Positions 7,440-15,811 of a DNA stretch of 22,174 nucleotides are shown here, in pieces. Source of the stretch: Cloacimonetes bacterium TCS60 (GTDB lineage: Bacteria; Cloacimonadota; Cloacimonadia; JGIOTU-2); contig LSCK01000029.1 of the NCBI GenBank assembly GCA_001577135.1, forward strand, positions 1-22,174, written 5' to 3'. The stretch's first letter is position 1. Each line of letters starts with the position of its first letter. Under the pieces are notes generated by a model, which was not told the DNA's origin, did no database searches, and saw only the letters and a program-made list of their open reading frames with translations. The position numbers were made by a program, and so were the translations under genes.

Positions 7440-8670
7440 TATTTTCAAAGACAATTTTATTTAATGATTTAATAAGGTTGGACTTATCTTTACTTATAAT
7501 ATTCTGGATTTTTTCTCTAAGATATATTTCATCTTCTAAAATATTTTCAGTCTCAATTATTAAGTTCTTCAGATCAAATTCATTTAAATTAAAATATGGT
7601 AGTTCAAATTTTTCCATCATTCCGGGATTTTTATTTCCCCATTGTTTATCAAAAATGCCAAGTGCCGGCGTGTTCATCGAGAGAGCCATAATTATAGAAT
7701 GAAGTCTCATACCCATGATAAGATTACAATTTCTATACAAATTTATTAACTTAATTGGATCATATTCTTCTTTCATAATTACAGAATCAGTTTGAGAGAA
7801 ATTATTATAAATTGTTTGGGATATTAATAAATCCTTTTTAGTCTGGCATACTATAACAATTTCGTAATTCTTATTATGTAATTTCTGTATATATTTTACA
7901 ATGATTGAGATGATTTTATCAATTTTTTTCCTGCATAAGGTTTTCAAATCCCCTACAGTATGTGATCTCAGTGTTATTGCTATTCTTTTTTTATTCTTAC
8001 CAACATTATTGGATATATCATATTTTATTTTTTTCAGATGCTTCATAATATCAATAAAGAAGGCTAAATCAATCCCTTTTTGGATATTAGTTTGAGGGAA
8101 ATATTTTTTTAGGTGATAGTAACTCACATTTTCTCTAGTGTAGAGCAAACTGGTATTTTGTAGATTATTTTTGAGAAGCATTTTACCAATTTTATCAATT
8201 GTTGATGAAGATTGGGGAAAAATGATGTAGGGTATATCAAATTTTCTGGCAACCCTCAGGGGATACATTAAAGCTAAAAGTCGCAGATAATCTGAAATTG
8301 ATTCTCCTCTAAAAAGATTACCGCCATTAAATATAATTAAATCAGAGTCAGTTAATTGATTAATAAATCTGTCAGGTTTAATTACTCCTGTAAGCACAAA
8401 AAATGATTTTATATAATTTTTTAGTTGTTCCAGCAATTTTTCATCTCTCTCTAGGACAAAAGGTGAATCAAGTATCTCAACGTTGTTGTACAATTTCTTC
8501 AAATAATCAGCACTTTTTTTGTATTCATGATTTTTCTTATTAAATCGAGAAAATATTTTTATTTTGCAATTAGTCACTTCTAGTAAGTCCAAAGCGCCTA
8601 AATTAATTGCCATATCTCCTGCATTTTTTAATCCATATGTATATACCAGTGATACTTTTTTAAATGACAT
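7429..8670 (-). CDS. Polysaccharide pyruvyl transferase family protein
   Basis: A 413-residue protein of the polysaccharide pyruvyl transferase family (WcaK/AmsJ/CsaB type). These enzymes attach ketal pyruvate from phosphoenolpyruvate to sugars, giving the polymer a negative charge. Visible motifs are NAGDMAI at 16-22, FNGGNLFRGES at 114-124, RENVSYYHLKKYFP at 179-192, an RSHTVGD stretch at 235-241 and GMRLHSIIMALS at 320-331, the strongest family mark (R322, H324). Some family members near polysaccharide genes may do something other than pyruvylation. It lies between a GT4 gene (9 nt gap upstream) and the heparinase-like gene (11 nt overlap). The ATG at 8670 has an AGGA about 10 nt upstream. 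Confidence 0.88.
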   Translation of the reverse strand: MSFKKVSLVYTYGLKNAGDMAINLGALDLLEVTNCKIKIFSRFNKKNHEYKKSADYLKKLYNNVEILDSPFVLERDEKLLEQLKNYIKSFFVLTGVIKPDRFINQLTDSDLIIFNGGNLFRGESISDYLRLLALMYPLRVARKFDIPYIIFPQSSSTIDKIGKMLLKNNLQNTSLLYTRENVSYYHLKKYFPQTNIQKGIDLAFFIDIMKHLKKIKYDISNNVGKNKKRIAITLRSHTVGDLKTLCRKKIDKIISIIVKYIQKLHNKNYEIVIVCQTKKDLLISQTIYNNFSQTDSVIMKEEYDPIKLINLYRNCNLIMGMRLHSIIMALSMNTPALGIFDKQWGNKNPGMMEKFELPYFNLNEFDLKNLIIETENILEDEIYLREKIQNIISKDKSNLIKSLNKIVFENNEI

Positions 8671-8679
8671 AGATAATTC

Positions 8680-9726
8680 CTATTTATCAAACCAAGATTT
8701 GGCTTTTAAATACATAAGCAATCTATCAACCACATTATCAGCGAGAAATTGTTTTACATATTCTTTGTTTTTTCTTTTAAATTTTTCGGCCAGTTCCTTA
8801 TTAGTAATTAATTCTAACATTTTATCATGAAGATCTTTTACATTTTTAACCTCAACTATTAACCCATTTTCTTCATCTCGAATAATCTCGCTATTATATT
8901 GCCATTTTGTCGCAATAATTGGAATATTAGCAATTAATGCATCTATCAAAACACCAGGGAAACCTTCACCTTTCCAGTATGTTGGAAATACAAAAGCATC
9001 GTATTTAGCAATAACCTCAGAGACTTTCTCACTTTCAACACAATTTTTATATTTAGCAAAATCGTAGTTTTTTAATAAGTCATGAAACTTATTTTCATAC
9101 CATTCTGAAATGGGACCATAAATATCAAATTTTACATATAATTCATCATTCTTTTCATTAATTTGTTTAATCGCCTCAAGAGCAATTTCAATCCCTTTGC
9201 TGGGTTTTACCCGAGAAAGGAAAACAAATCTGAAATTATCATTTTTATTAAAAGATTTACTGTAAATGATTTTATTTCTTCTGAAATTTGGTAGCCATAC
9301 AGTAGATTTGATTCCTATTTTATTTTTCAGATTGTCCCGTAGTTTTTTTGTTTCAACAAAAAGAAAATCAGCTTCTTCTAAAAATCTTTTATAAATAAAT
9401 CTTACAAACCGATGCATACGAGATAGTTCAGAATAAAGTTGACCTCCCATTGGTACAACAACATATATAAAATTTTTACTCAATTTCTTAAATAAATACA
9501 TAATGGGTAATAGCAAATATCTTCCGTTAGATGATACTGCCAGTATTATTTTTTTGCTTTTAAAGATTTTAAATATAATAGTTACTATCTTTGTTGTCCA
9601 CTTCAATGTATTTATTTTATAAACATTATAGCCTTTGGACTTAAGGGTTTCTAAGAAAACATTGTTTTTAACACCGGGGCCAGATATAGGTGGTGAAAAA
9701 GGTCCAATTAAAGATATTTTTTCCAT
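8680..9726 (-). CDS. Family 4 glycosyltransferase
   Basis: A 348-residue GT-B glycosyltransferase. The Gly-rich N-terminal loop is GPFSPPISGPGVKN at 8-21, the second domain begins at VFLSRVKPSKGIEIALEAI (168-186), IYGP is at 202-205, and the donor site is EGFPGVLID at 254-262 followed by ALIANIPIIATKW. The usual EX7E pair of GT4 enzymes is EX7D here (E254 and D262), which I recall from other exopolysaccharide GT4 proteins, so it need not mean loss of activity. It presumably adds one sugar of the repeat unit. It starts 6 nt after the flippase stop and ends 9 nt before the pyruvyl transferase-like gene. Donor and acceptor sugars cannot be inferred. Confidence 0.9.
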   Translation of the reverse strand: MEKISLIGPFSPPISGPGVKNNVFLETLKSKGYNVYKINTLKWTTKIVTIIFKIFKSKKIILAVSSNGRYLLLPIMYLFKKLSKNFIYVVVPMGGQLYSELSRMHRFVRFIYKRFLEEADFLFVETKKLRDNLKNKIGIKSTVWLPNFRRNKIIYSKSFNKNDNFRFVFLSRVKPSKGIEIALEAIKQINEKNDELYVKFDIYGPISEWYENKFHDLLKNYDFAKYKNCVESEKVSEVIAKYDAFVFPTYWKGEGFPGVLIDALIANIPIIATKWQYNSEIIRDEENGLIVEVKNVKDLHDKMLELITNKELAEKFKRKNKEYVKQFLADNVVDRLLMYLKAKSWFDK

Positions 9727-9732
9727 TAAGTA

Positions 9733-11100
9733 TTACCTCTTTAAAGTTTTAATTGATTTCGAGAGCAGCTCTTCTGCTTCCTTTAGATAAAAAATTGCAA
9801 TAAGCATTATAATTAAAAGGAAAAATACAATTGTCCCTGTGAGCAGTTCTAAATAAAGTGAAGAAACAAAAAATATAATTAGAAAAAGGAAAAGATATAG
9901 TATTTCTTTTACATTAATTGCTTTAAATTGTTGGGAAGAATAGAAGAACCATATATAGAAAGAAACTGTTGTTGCAACAGCAATGGCAACAATACTATTG
10001 AAAATGAGATAAGCAATTGTATTTAGTATGAGAGCGATGAAAACATTAATTAAAACGGTAATAAAGAACTTTTTTTCTGTTTTTTGCACTTTATATAGGT
10101 TAATATAAATTGCGTTTATAATTGCGATGGCAGGCACACCGGCAAATATTATTGCAATAATCTGAAGTGAAGGTATATATTTTTCCAGAATTGTTCTAAC
10201 AAAGAAGGAAAAAATAAAATAACCTCCACTGGCAACACTTGCAGTGATCAAAAGATATTTTTTGAATTTTATGATACCCTTTTTAGAATAAGATCTTGCT
10301 AAAAAAGGATAAAAAGTTATTGTAATTGATCTTATCAATATAGTCAAAATTCTCATCATGGAAATGGCAAAAGCATAGTAGGCAAAATTTTCGGCAGAGA
10401 AGAATATTTTTATGAACCATCTATCGAGAGAATAGAAGAACATAGATAAGAAATTACTAATCATAATAATAAAACCAACTGAATAATCTTCTTTTATCTC
10501 ATCGAGATGATCTTTTATTTTTCCCTTTTTAAAAGTAGGGTGAAAAAGTATTTCCAAAACGATAAAAATTACATAATAAACTAAAATATGAACAAAGATA
10601 AAGGGAATGTATGACTCTTGTTTAATTACAAAAATAACACCAAGATTTAGAATTAGAATCGCAAGCGGTACGTAGATTTTTATTCTTGAATATTTATCAA
10701 ACTCTCCAGTTGCTTGATAGAGAAAATTATAAAAACCCCTTACATTAATAGGTAAAATTGAGAGAGCAAAAAATATGATAATAATGTTATTTATTACTAT
10801 GCCGATTATCAGAGGTATTATCATTAGTAATGTTTGACATATTAAAAAAAACTTATGTTCTGCTTTTATAACTGATTTGTTAATATCTTCCCAGGAAAAA
10901 CCACCATATTTTATATATATTCCATCTATAAAACCCAAATGTAAAAAACCTATGTAACTTACATAAAAAGTATAAGTTTTGAGAGAGGCAAATTCAGTTA
11001 TACCGAGATACTTTGGAATCAAGAATCCATTAACCAAGCCGGCGACTAAAGCAATAACATTTGCTCCAACAACCTTCGATAGACTCTTTCCTAAATTCAA
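9733..11100 (-). CDS. Oligosaccharide flippase, Wzx-like
   Basis: A 455-residue, highly hydrophobic polytopic protein with about 12-14 membrane segments, starting SLSKVVGANVIALVAGLVNG, the pattern of the polysaccharide biosynthesis (RfbX/Wzx, MOP superfamily) flippases. It would move the lipid-linked repeat unit from the cytoplasmic to the periplasmic face of the inner membrane. The RWFIKIFFSAENFAYYAFA stretch in mid-protein matches the second-half repeat of this family. The start is TTG at 11100: there is no other start codon between it and the in-frame stop of the preceding gene, and an AGG lies 8 nt upstream (11109-11111). Sequence is very divergent in this family, so the name reflects fold and context and the substrate is unknown. 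Confidence 0.87.
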   Translation of the reverse strand: MNLGKSLSKVVGANVIALVAGLVNGFLIPKYLGITEFASLKTYTFYVSYIGFLHLGFIDGIYIKYGGFSWEDINKSVIKAEHKFFLICQTLLMIIPLIIGIVINNIIIIFFALSILPINVRGFYNFLYQATGEFDKYSRIKIYVPLAILILNLGVIFVIKQESYIPFIFVHILVYYVIFIVLEILFHPTFKKGKIKDHLDEIKEDYSVGFIIMISNFLSMFFYSLDRWFIKIFFSAENFAYYAFAISMMRILTILIRSITITFYPFLARSYSKKGIIKFKKYLLITASVASGGYFIFSFFVRTILEKYIPSLQIIAIIFAGVPAIAIINAIYINLYKVQKTEKKFFITVLINVFIALILNTIAYLIFNSIVAIAVATTVSFYIWFFYSSQQFKAINVKEILYLFLFLIIFFVSSLYLELLTGTIVFFLLIIMLIAIFYLKEAEELLSKSIKTLKR

Positions 11101-11108
11101 TTTATATA

Positions 11109-11111
11109 CCT
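11109..11111 (-). promoter_or_regulatory. Ribosome-binding site supporting the TTG start of the flippase
   Basis: A short AGG core on the minus strand lies 8 nt before the TTG at 11100 and overlaps the TAG stop of the glycosyltransferase gene upstream (11110-11112). It supports the TTG as the real start, since no ATG or GTG is available in frame between that stop and the conserved N-terminus. Confidence 0.45.
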
Positions 11112-12084
11112 AATTTACAGATGTGTATTTTATCTCTTTTTTTTGGGGGTAAAAAAACAGAAAAGCAAAGATAACCTGCCAGTCTATAATAAAATAATAG
11201 AGGGAATTGTGTAAAAAACGAACAGTTTTTTTGGTCTTTGGTAAAACACGAAAAGTTATGAAAAAAATATGTAGAAATGCATATATAAAGATACTTAAGA
11301 CAATTTTACCACTTATCAACCCTATGATTAAACTCAGAGGTAAAAGAAGCAATGGAAAGAAACGTTTTATTATACTGGGATAAATTTTTTTATTGAATAA
11401 ATGATCTCTGAAAATTACACTTCTTGAGTAGACAATATCTCCATTAAAAATCATTCTCCACATTCTGTCGGGATGCATATAATCAATAGTATGGTGATCA
11501 GCAATTATTCTTTTTTTTCTGAATATCTTATTACTTTTTTTTGATAGTCTCAAGGTGAAATCTAGATCCTGTCCTCTCTTGTATTTTGTTTTCATACCTT
11601 TTACTGAATTCCAAAGGTTTCTTTTAATTATGAAAATACCACCACTTTGTGTTTCATATCTATCTTGTTTAATACCATACATCAACCTTTCACCAATGAT
11701 CTTGAAATTTTTGTTATGTAAAATATGCTTTATTTCCCCAGAAACGAACGGAAATAATAATTTACCAGAAACATCCATCACTTCTTCAACGAATTCTTTT
11801 CTTATAGACATATCTCCATCAATAAAAAACATAATCTCTCCTGAAGACTCTTTAGCTCCAATATTTCTGGCTATAGCTGAGTTGGTTGGACCAGTAATTT
11901 TAAGAATTTTGACTTCAAGGAAATTATTTTTTACTATTTCGATGCTTCTATCAACAGATTTTGAATCAATATATAATAATTCATAATTTTGTATATTACA
12001 ATAATCAATTGTTTCTAATATACTGTTAAAAGTATTTTTTAGGCACTTACCTTCATTCTTACCAACTACTATAAAAGATATCAT
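11110..12084 (-). CDS. Family 2 glycosyltransferase with C-terminal membrane segments
   Basis: A 324-residue GT-A fold glycosyltransferase. The N-terminal strand and loop VGKNEGKCLKN is at 7-17, the nucleotide-binding DSKSVD at 40-45, the metal-binding DGD (DxD-like) at 89-91, and the catalytic-base region RGQDLDFTLRL at 170-180. Two hydrophobic segments at about 242-258 and 262-278, plus a further one near residues 300-316, anchor it in the membrane. It should add a sugar to the lipid-linked repeat unit on the cytoplasmic face. ATGA overlap (4 nt) with the end of the polymerase gene indicates translational coupling. It is not an initiating enzyme of the WbaP/WecA type; the specific sugar is unknown. 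Confidence 0.9.
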   Translation of the reverse strand: MISFIVVGKNEGKCLKNTFNSILETIDYCNIQNYELLYIDSKSVDRSIEIVKNNFLEVKILKITGPTNSAIARNIGAKESSGEIMFFIDGDMSIRKEFVEEVMDVSGKLLFPFVSGEIKHILHNKNFKIIGERLMYGIKQDRYETQSGGIFIIKRNLWNSVKGMKTKYKRGQDLDFTLRLSKKSNKIFRKKRIIADHHTIDYMHPDRMWRMIFNGDIVYSRSVIFRDHLFNKKIYPSIIKRFFPLLLLPLSLIIGLISGKIVLSIFIYAFLHIFFITFRVLPKTKKTVRFLHNSLYYFIIDWQVIFAFLFFYPQKKEIKYTSVN

Positions 12085-13340
12085 TTTACTTTCTTATCTT
12101 TCTTATACACATTGCGGGAATAATTATGATATATAAAAAAGAGGGCTAAAAAAATCGGGATATAATTATTTCCAGTTATATCACCACTCGTCTGGGCAAA
12201 AAGAAAATAAAGAACTAATACAAAAAATACCCAATTCTTTCTTTTTGAAATAGACCTATAGAAACCATAAATTAGAGGTAAAAAATATAATATTAATCCT
12301 GCTAATCCTAATTCGTATAAGATTTCAATAAAAATATTATGAGGATACCATCGTATATCATAACTAAATGAAACAATCTGACTTGTAGAACCAACTCCAT
12401 TACCCAGAAAATAATTACCTCTACTGAAAAAATCTTTTAATGTAACATAATAATTCGCTAATCTGATTCCAACAGTTCTACTTTTTAAGCCAAACCTTCT
12501 GCCAATAGCTTCTGCATTGAATATTGCAAAAAAAATGACTGTTAATACAACGATTATACCTACAAAAGAAAGCAAACCTGGCATTATTTTTTTTGTATCC
12601 TTATCCTTGTAAGCCAATGAAATGGCATAAATCATTGCCATAGGTAAAGTAAAAAAAATGACAATTTTTGAACCAGTTAAAATCATCGAAAAAAGTATAA
12701 ATATGAGTAAAAAAAATTTTAATATTTTTCTTTTTGGCACTACATCTTTCGAGAATAAAATCAAAAAACCTATACTCATGAATCTGGCAATCCAATTCGG
12801 ATTTGCACTACCCATTGACAATCTGGCAAAGAAATTACCTTCCAGAATTAAATTCCTTTGTGGAATAAAAATTATTAAAATCCAAATACCAAAAAGAATT
12901 GTGGTATTAAAAATAAAATATTTTATAAATTTTAGTTCCCCTTCTTTTATATTATTTATCAATAGTATTATTATCGTTGGTACATATATTTGAGCTAATG
13001 AAAGTATAATTTTTGAGTTGAAATATTTATATCCTGCTGCTGGAGAAATCAAATAGCCATTTATTATATAAAAAATTTGAAACAAGGTAAATAATAATAT
13101 CAGATTAACAGTTTCCTTATTGAAATGAATATTTACTTTATTATATATTAATAGAAAAAAAACATAACTATATAATAAATATACAATTGCTATTTTCCCA
13201 TGAGGAAGCCCAAAAGCAGAGAGAATAAAAGTAAAATAGGTGCTCAGTAGGACCATTCCTATATAGTATTGATTTTTTGTACCAATATATAGTATATAAA
13301 GAAAATAAATTGAAACTAAGGCAATTAGGATAGTAACCAA
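12081..13340 (-). CDS. O-antigen polymerase/ligase family protein (Wzy-like)
   Basis: A 419-residue polytopic protein with roughly 10-12 membrane segments. The large periplasmic loop carries the O-antigen ligase/polymerase (PF04932-type) signature: FFSRGNYFLGNGVG at 304-317 and WYPHNIFIEILYELG at 331-345. An upstream SANPNWIARF at 178-187 is also usual. Beside a Wzx-like flippase and a Wzz-like regulator it most likely polymerises repeat units in the periplasm. Sequence alone cannot exclude a WaaL-type ligase. The start is TTG at 13340, supported by a TAAGG ribosome-binding site 7 nt upstream; the next in-frame ATG is residue 28 and would cut into the first membrane segments. Confidence 0.85.
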   Translation of the reverse strand: MVTILIALVSIYFLYILYIGTKNQYYIGMVLLSTYFTFILSAFGLPHGKIAIVYLLYSYVFFLLIYNKVNIHFNKETVNLILLFTLFQIFYIINGYLISPAAGYKYFNSKIILSLAQIYVPTIIILLINNIKEGELKFIKYFIFNTTILFGIWILIIFIPQRNLILEGNFFARLSMGSANPNWIARFMSIGFLILFSKDVVPKRKILKFFLLIFILFSMILTGSKIVIFFTLPMAMIYAISLAYKDKDTKKIMPGLLSFVGIIVVLTVIFFAIFNAEAIGRRFGLKSRTVGIRLANYYVTLKDFFSRGNYFLGNGVGSTSQIVSFSYDIRWYPHNIFIEILYELGLAGLILYFLPLIYGFYRSISKRKNWVFFVLVLYFLFAQTSGDITGNNYIPIFLALFFIYHNYSRNVYKKDKKVK

Positions 13341-13347
13341 TTTAGGA

Positions 13348-13352
13348 CCTTA
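13348..13352 (-). promoter_or_regulatory. Ribosome-binding site supporting the TTG start of the Wzy-like gene
   Basis: TAAGG on the minus strand, 7 nt before the TTG at 13340, in the 23-nt gap after the Wzz-like gene. It decides the start in favour of TTG over the ATG 27 codons downstream. Confidence 0.5.
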
Positions 13353-13363
13353 ATCTAGAAAAT

Positions 13364-14455
13364 TTATTTATATCTTTGCTTAAGTAAAACAATAACAACA
13401 GCAAGGAAAGTAGCAGCAATAAAAGCCAAAACAACCATTAGAGATCTTCGCGGAAAAAATCTTTTATCGGGTCTTCTTGCCTTATCTAAAACTTGTATTG
13501 TCTCCGTATCTTTCTGCTCTTCAATTTTAGCTTTCTCGTATTGAGGACCTACAAATTCAAGCAAACTTTGATAATATAATTCATTTCTTTTTAATCTGCC
13601 GAACTTCTTCTGTATATCGGGTACTTCATTTAAAGCTACAAACAATTCACTCTTATCGTTATCAATGAAGGTAGATTTGAATTCATCTTTAAGAAACTTT
13701 ATCTCCATTGCTAGTCTTTTGAGTTTTTCACTATCGGGATTAAGTGTTTGTTCTAGTAAACGGTATTCAAGTTCTTTACTGGTGAGTTTAGCTTTCATCA
13801 TTGCAGCCTGTTTGATTTCCTCTATTAATTGACCTTCTAAACTAATCAGACCAGTTTTTTTCATGAGCTGAGCAATTTTATTCTCAAAATATCTCAAGCT
13901 GTCTTTGATATTCTCTACTCTTGCTTCTAGAAATATTCTGTTATTTTTTGCTTTTTGGGTAGAAAGTTCAATACTTATACTGTCCAAACAATGAATAGCA
14001 TAATTAGTCATTTCAGCAACTAAATTCTGATTTTTATCTTCAAGAGTAAAAGAAATTTGCATCTCTTCTCCTACTTCAACTTTTATATTCTCCCTCATAG
14101 CAACGTAAGTCAACTGTTTGTTTTTCTGCCCATACTTTTCCTGGAAATTGTATTTTGTATCCAGGGCTTCCAAAATTGATCTGCTTTTTAGTATTGCCAC
14201 TATTTTCATCTGGTTTTGGTCACCTCCAAACATACCTGTAAGCCCAAAAGCAGCTAAATCCGAACGCAGACTACTTAAAGTCTTTTGTTCCTTAACCGGT
14301 GGTAAAATTACAGTCTTAGCTCTGTACCATTTAGGTAAAATTAGAGTAATTCCGGCTGTGATTATAGAAATGATTGCCACAAATATTACAATAAATTTCC
14401 TATGGTTCCAGATAATGTCCCAATAATCTTTTAATGTTAATTCTTTAACTTGCAT
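13364..14455 (-). CDS. Wzz-family polysaccharide chain-length determinant
   Basis: A 363-residue inner-membrane protein with the Wzz/polysaccharide co-polymerase layout: a short cytoplasmic N-terminus (LKDYWDIIWNHRK), a first membrane segment at about 21-41, a long periplasmic helical domain, the Pro-containing motif KARRPDKRFFPRR at 326-338, and a second membrane segment at about 340-357 ending in a short basic tail. The protein stops there, so it lacks the BY-kinase domain found in Wzc; it is a Wzz-type rather than a Wzc-type protein. It would control the length of the polymer made by the Wzy-like protein next door. The ATG has a good ribosome-binding site (GAGGA). It follows the SLBB export gene by 13 nt. 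Confidence 0.92.
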   Translation of the reverse strand: MQVKELTLKDYWDIIWNHRKFIVIFVAIISIITAGITLILPKWYRAKTVILPPVKEQKTLSSLRSDLAAFGLTGMFGGDQNQMKIVAILKSRSILEALDTKYNFQEKYGQKNKQLTYVAMRENIKVEVGEEMQISFTLEDKNQNLVAEMTNYAIHCLDSISIELSTQKAKNNRIFLEARVENIKDSLRYFENKIAQLMKKTGLISLEGQLIEEIKQAAMMKAKLTSKELEYRLLEQTLNPDSEKLKRLAMEIKFLKDEFKSTFIDNDKSELFVALNEVPDIQKKFGRLKRNELYYQSLLEFVGPQYEKAKIEEQKDTETIQVLDKARRPDKRFFPRRSLMVVLAFIAATFLAVVIVLLKQRYK

Positions 14456-14468
14456 ATTTCCTCACAAA

Positions 14469-15791
14469 TTATTTTATATTCTGAATAACAATTAATACCG
14501 TAGCCACTTCACCCAAGGCAGCCAATACATCTTTTGCAATCTGCCAATAATCATATTCAGGTTTTTCCGGAACAAATATCATATCGCCAATCTCTATCTT
14601 AGTTTCTTCATCAGGCTCCAGCCACTCACGCGTATTTGCCTTTATTACCCTGATCTTACCTTTACGAGCACGCCAGGCAAAACCACCAGCTTCTTCTAAA
14701 TAATATTTATAGTTTCTGCCTTCAACATAAGTAACTAAACCCGGATTTTTTACACTTCCACTAACATAAACAGTTTTACTTTTATCGGGAAAATAAATAT
14801 AATCTCTGTTTTTCAGTAAAACATTGTACTCAAAAGCTATATCAGCCATTAGATGTTCAAAATCTATGGCAAATTTCCCTCTCATCTCTCTTGATTTCGT
14901 TTTAAAATATTCATACTCCATATCCGTCATTTCTTCAACTGGAACCTTTTTCAACCTCTCGAATTCAGGATCAATAATATCCTCCCCTCTTCTTCTTTGC
15001 AGGTAGGCATTATCCAGATCGGCAAATTTTGTGGGTCCTCCCGCAGCATTAATAATATCCATCAATCTGGTCTCACCTTCCTTGATGGCATAATAACCGG
15101 GGAACTTTACTTCACCTCGAATATCTACTCCTTTTTTCCTGTGGAATTCCGGTATAGAACGAATATAGATTCTATCATCATCTTCAAGTAATATATTATC
15201 AGGACTTTTGGGATTATTAAGGACACTGCTTAATTTAATATCTATTGTTCTGGTAGAATCATGTTCTCCCGTAAATCTCACGATCTCTGCTTCATTTAAA
15301 TATGCTCGCGGTATCACACCCATACTAAGTTCAATGATATCTAAAAGTCTGTCCCCGGAAATTAATTCATAAGTTCCATCAATATTAACCGCTCCGCTAA
15401 TAGTAACTGTTTCTTCAACCGGATGAACTACTACTATATCACCATCCTCCAAATATGGATTATTGCTCTCGTCACCAAGGCGGAAAAATTTTAATAAATC
15501 CAGATGAATAATTTTATCATCTCTTTTCAATTCAATATTTCTACTGCTAGGTATCAAACGGGATGACTCTGTAAAACTTTTGTTGAATACCTGTGAAATT
15601 CTGGTGCCCGGTAACACCTCATATGTATCGGGTTTATCAACATGTCCTACAACAGAAACTTGATATAAAATTTCATTTTGTTGATATTTTCTCTGTGTAG
15701 CTGAACTGCCAAAATTTTCTTGAGCAAAAAGATAATTTATGCTCAGTAAAAACAGTAATACAATTGGCATCCATTTTATTTGTTTTTTCAT
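14469..15791 (-). CDS. SLBB-domain polysaccharide export protein (Wza-like)
   Basis: A 440-residue secreted protein. Residues 1-23 are a signal peptide (basic start, VLLFLLSINYLFAQ). There is no Cys at the cleavage site, so no lipobox. Four SLBB-like units follow: VSVVGHVDKPDTYEV at 45-59, VTISGAVNIDGTYEL at 129-143, VDIRGEVKFPGYYAI at 222-236 and VYVSGSVKNPGLVTY at 341-355; each is followed by a loop that often ends in GD-type motifs. The C-terminus (420-438) is a hydrophobic or amphipathic helix that could span the outer membrane. I see no clear Poly_export (PF02563) domain, which Wza proteins normally carry ahead of SLBB. It would form or assist the polysaccharide exit channel. Its start has a strong GAGG ribosome-binding site. 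Confidence 0.87.
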   Translation of the reverse strand: MKKQIKWMPIVLLFLLSINYLFAQENFGSSATQRKYQQNEILYQVSVVGHVDKPDTYEVLPGTRISQVFNKSFTESSRLIPSSRNIELKRDDKIIHLDLLKFFRLGDESNNPYLEDGDIVVVHPVEETVTISGAVNIDGTYELISGDRLLDIIELSMGVIPRAYLNEAEIVRFTGEHDSTRTIDIKLSSVLNNPKSPDNILLEDDDRIYIRSIPEFHRKKGVDIRGEVKFPGYYAIKEGETRLMDIINAAGGPTKFADLDNAYLQRRRGEDIIDPEFERLKKVPVEEMTDMEYEYFKTKSREMRGKFAIDFEHLMADIAFEYNVLLKNRDYIYFPDKSKTVYVSGSVKNPGLVTYVEGRNYKYYLEEAGGFAWRARKGKIRVIKANTREWLEPDEETKIEIGDMIFVPEKPEYDYWQIAKDVLAALGEVATVLIVIQNIK

Positions 15792-15811
15792 GTTACCTCA
15801 CTTGTCAAATT

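Noticed and set aside
11555..11986. Plus-strand open frame of 143 codons
   Set aside because: It is antisense to the family 2 glycosyltransferase, whose DGD and QDLD motifs are intact; no ribosome-binding site or family likeness was seen.
5900..13340. Recent horizontal transfer inferred from the higher A+T content of the polysaccharide genes
   Set aside because: The difference is only judged by eye; polysaccharide genes are often A+T rich, and there are no integrases, insertion sequences or tRNA ends to support a recent event.
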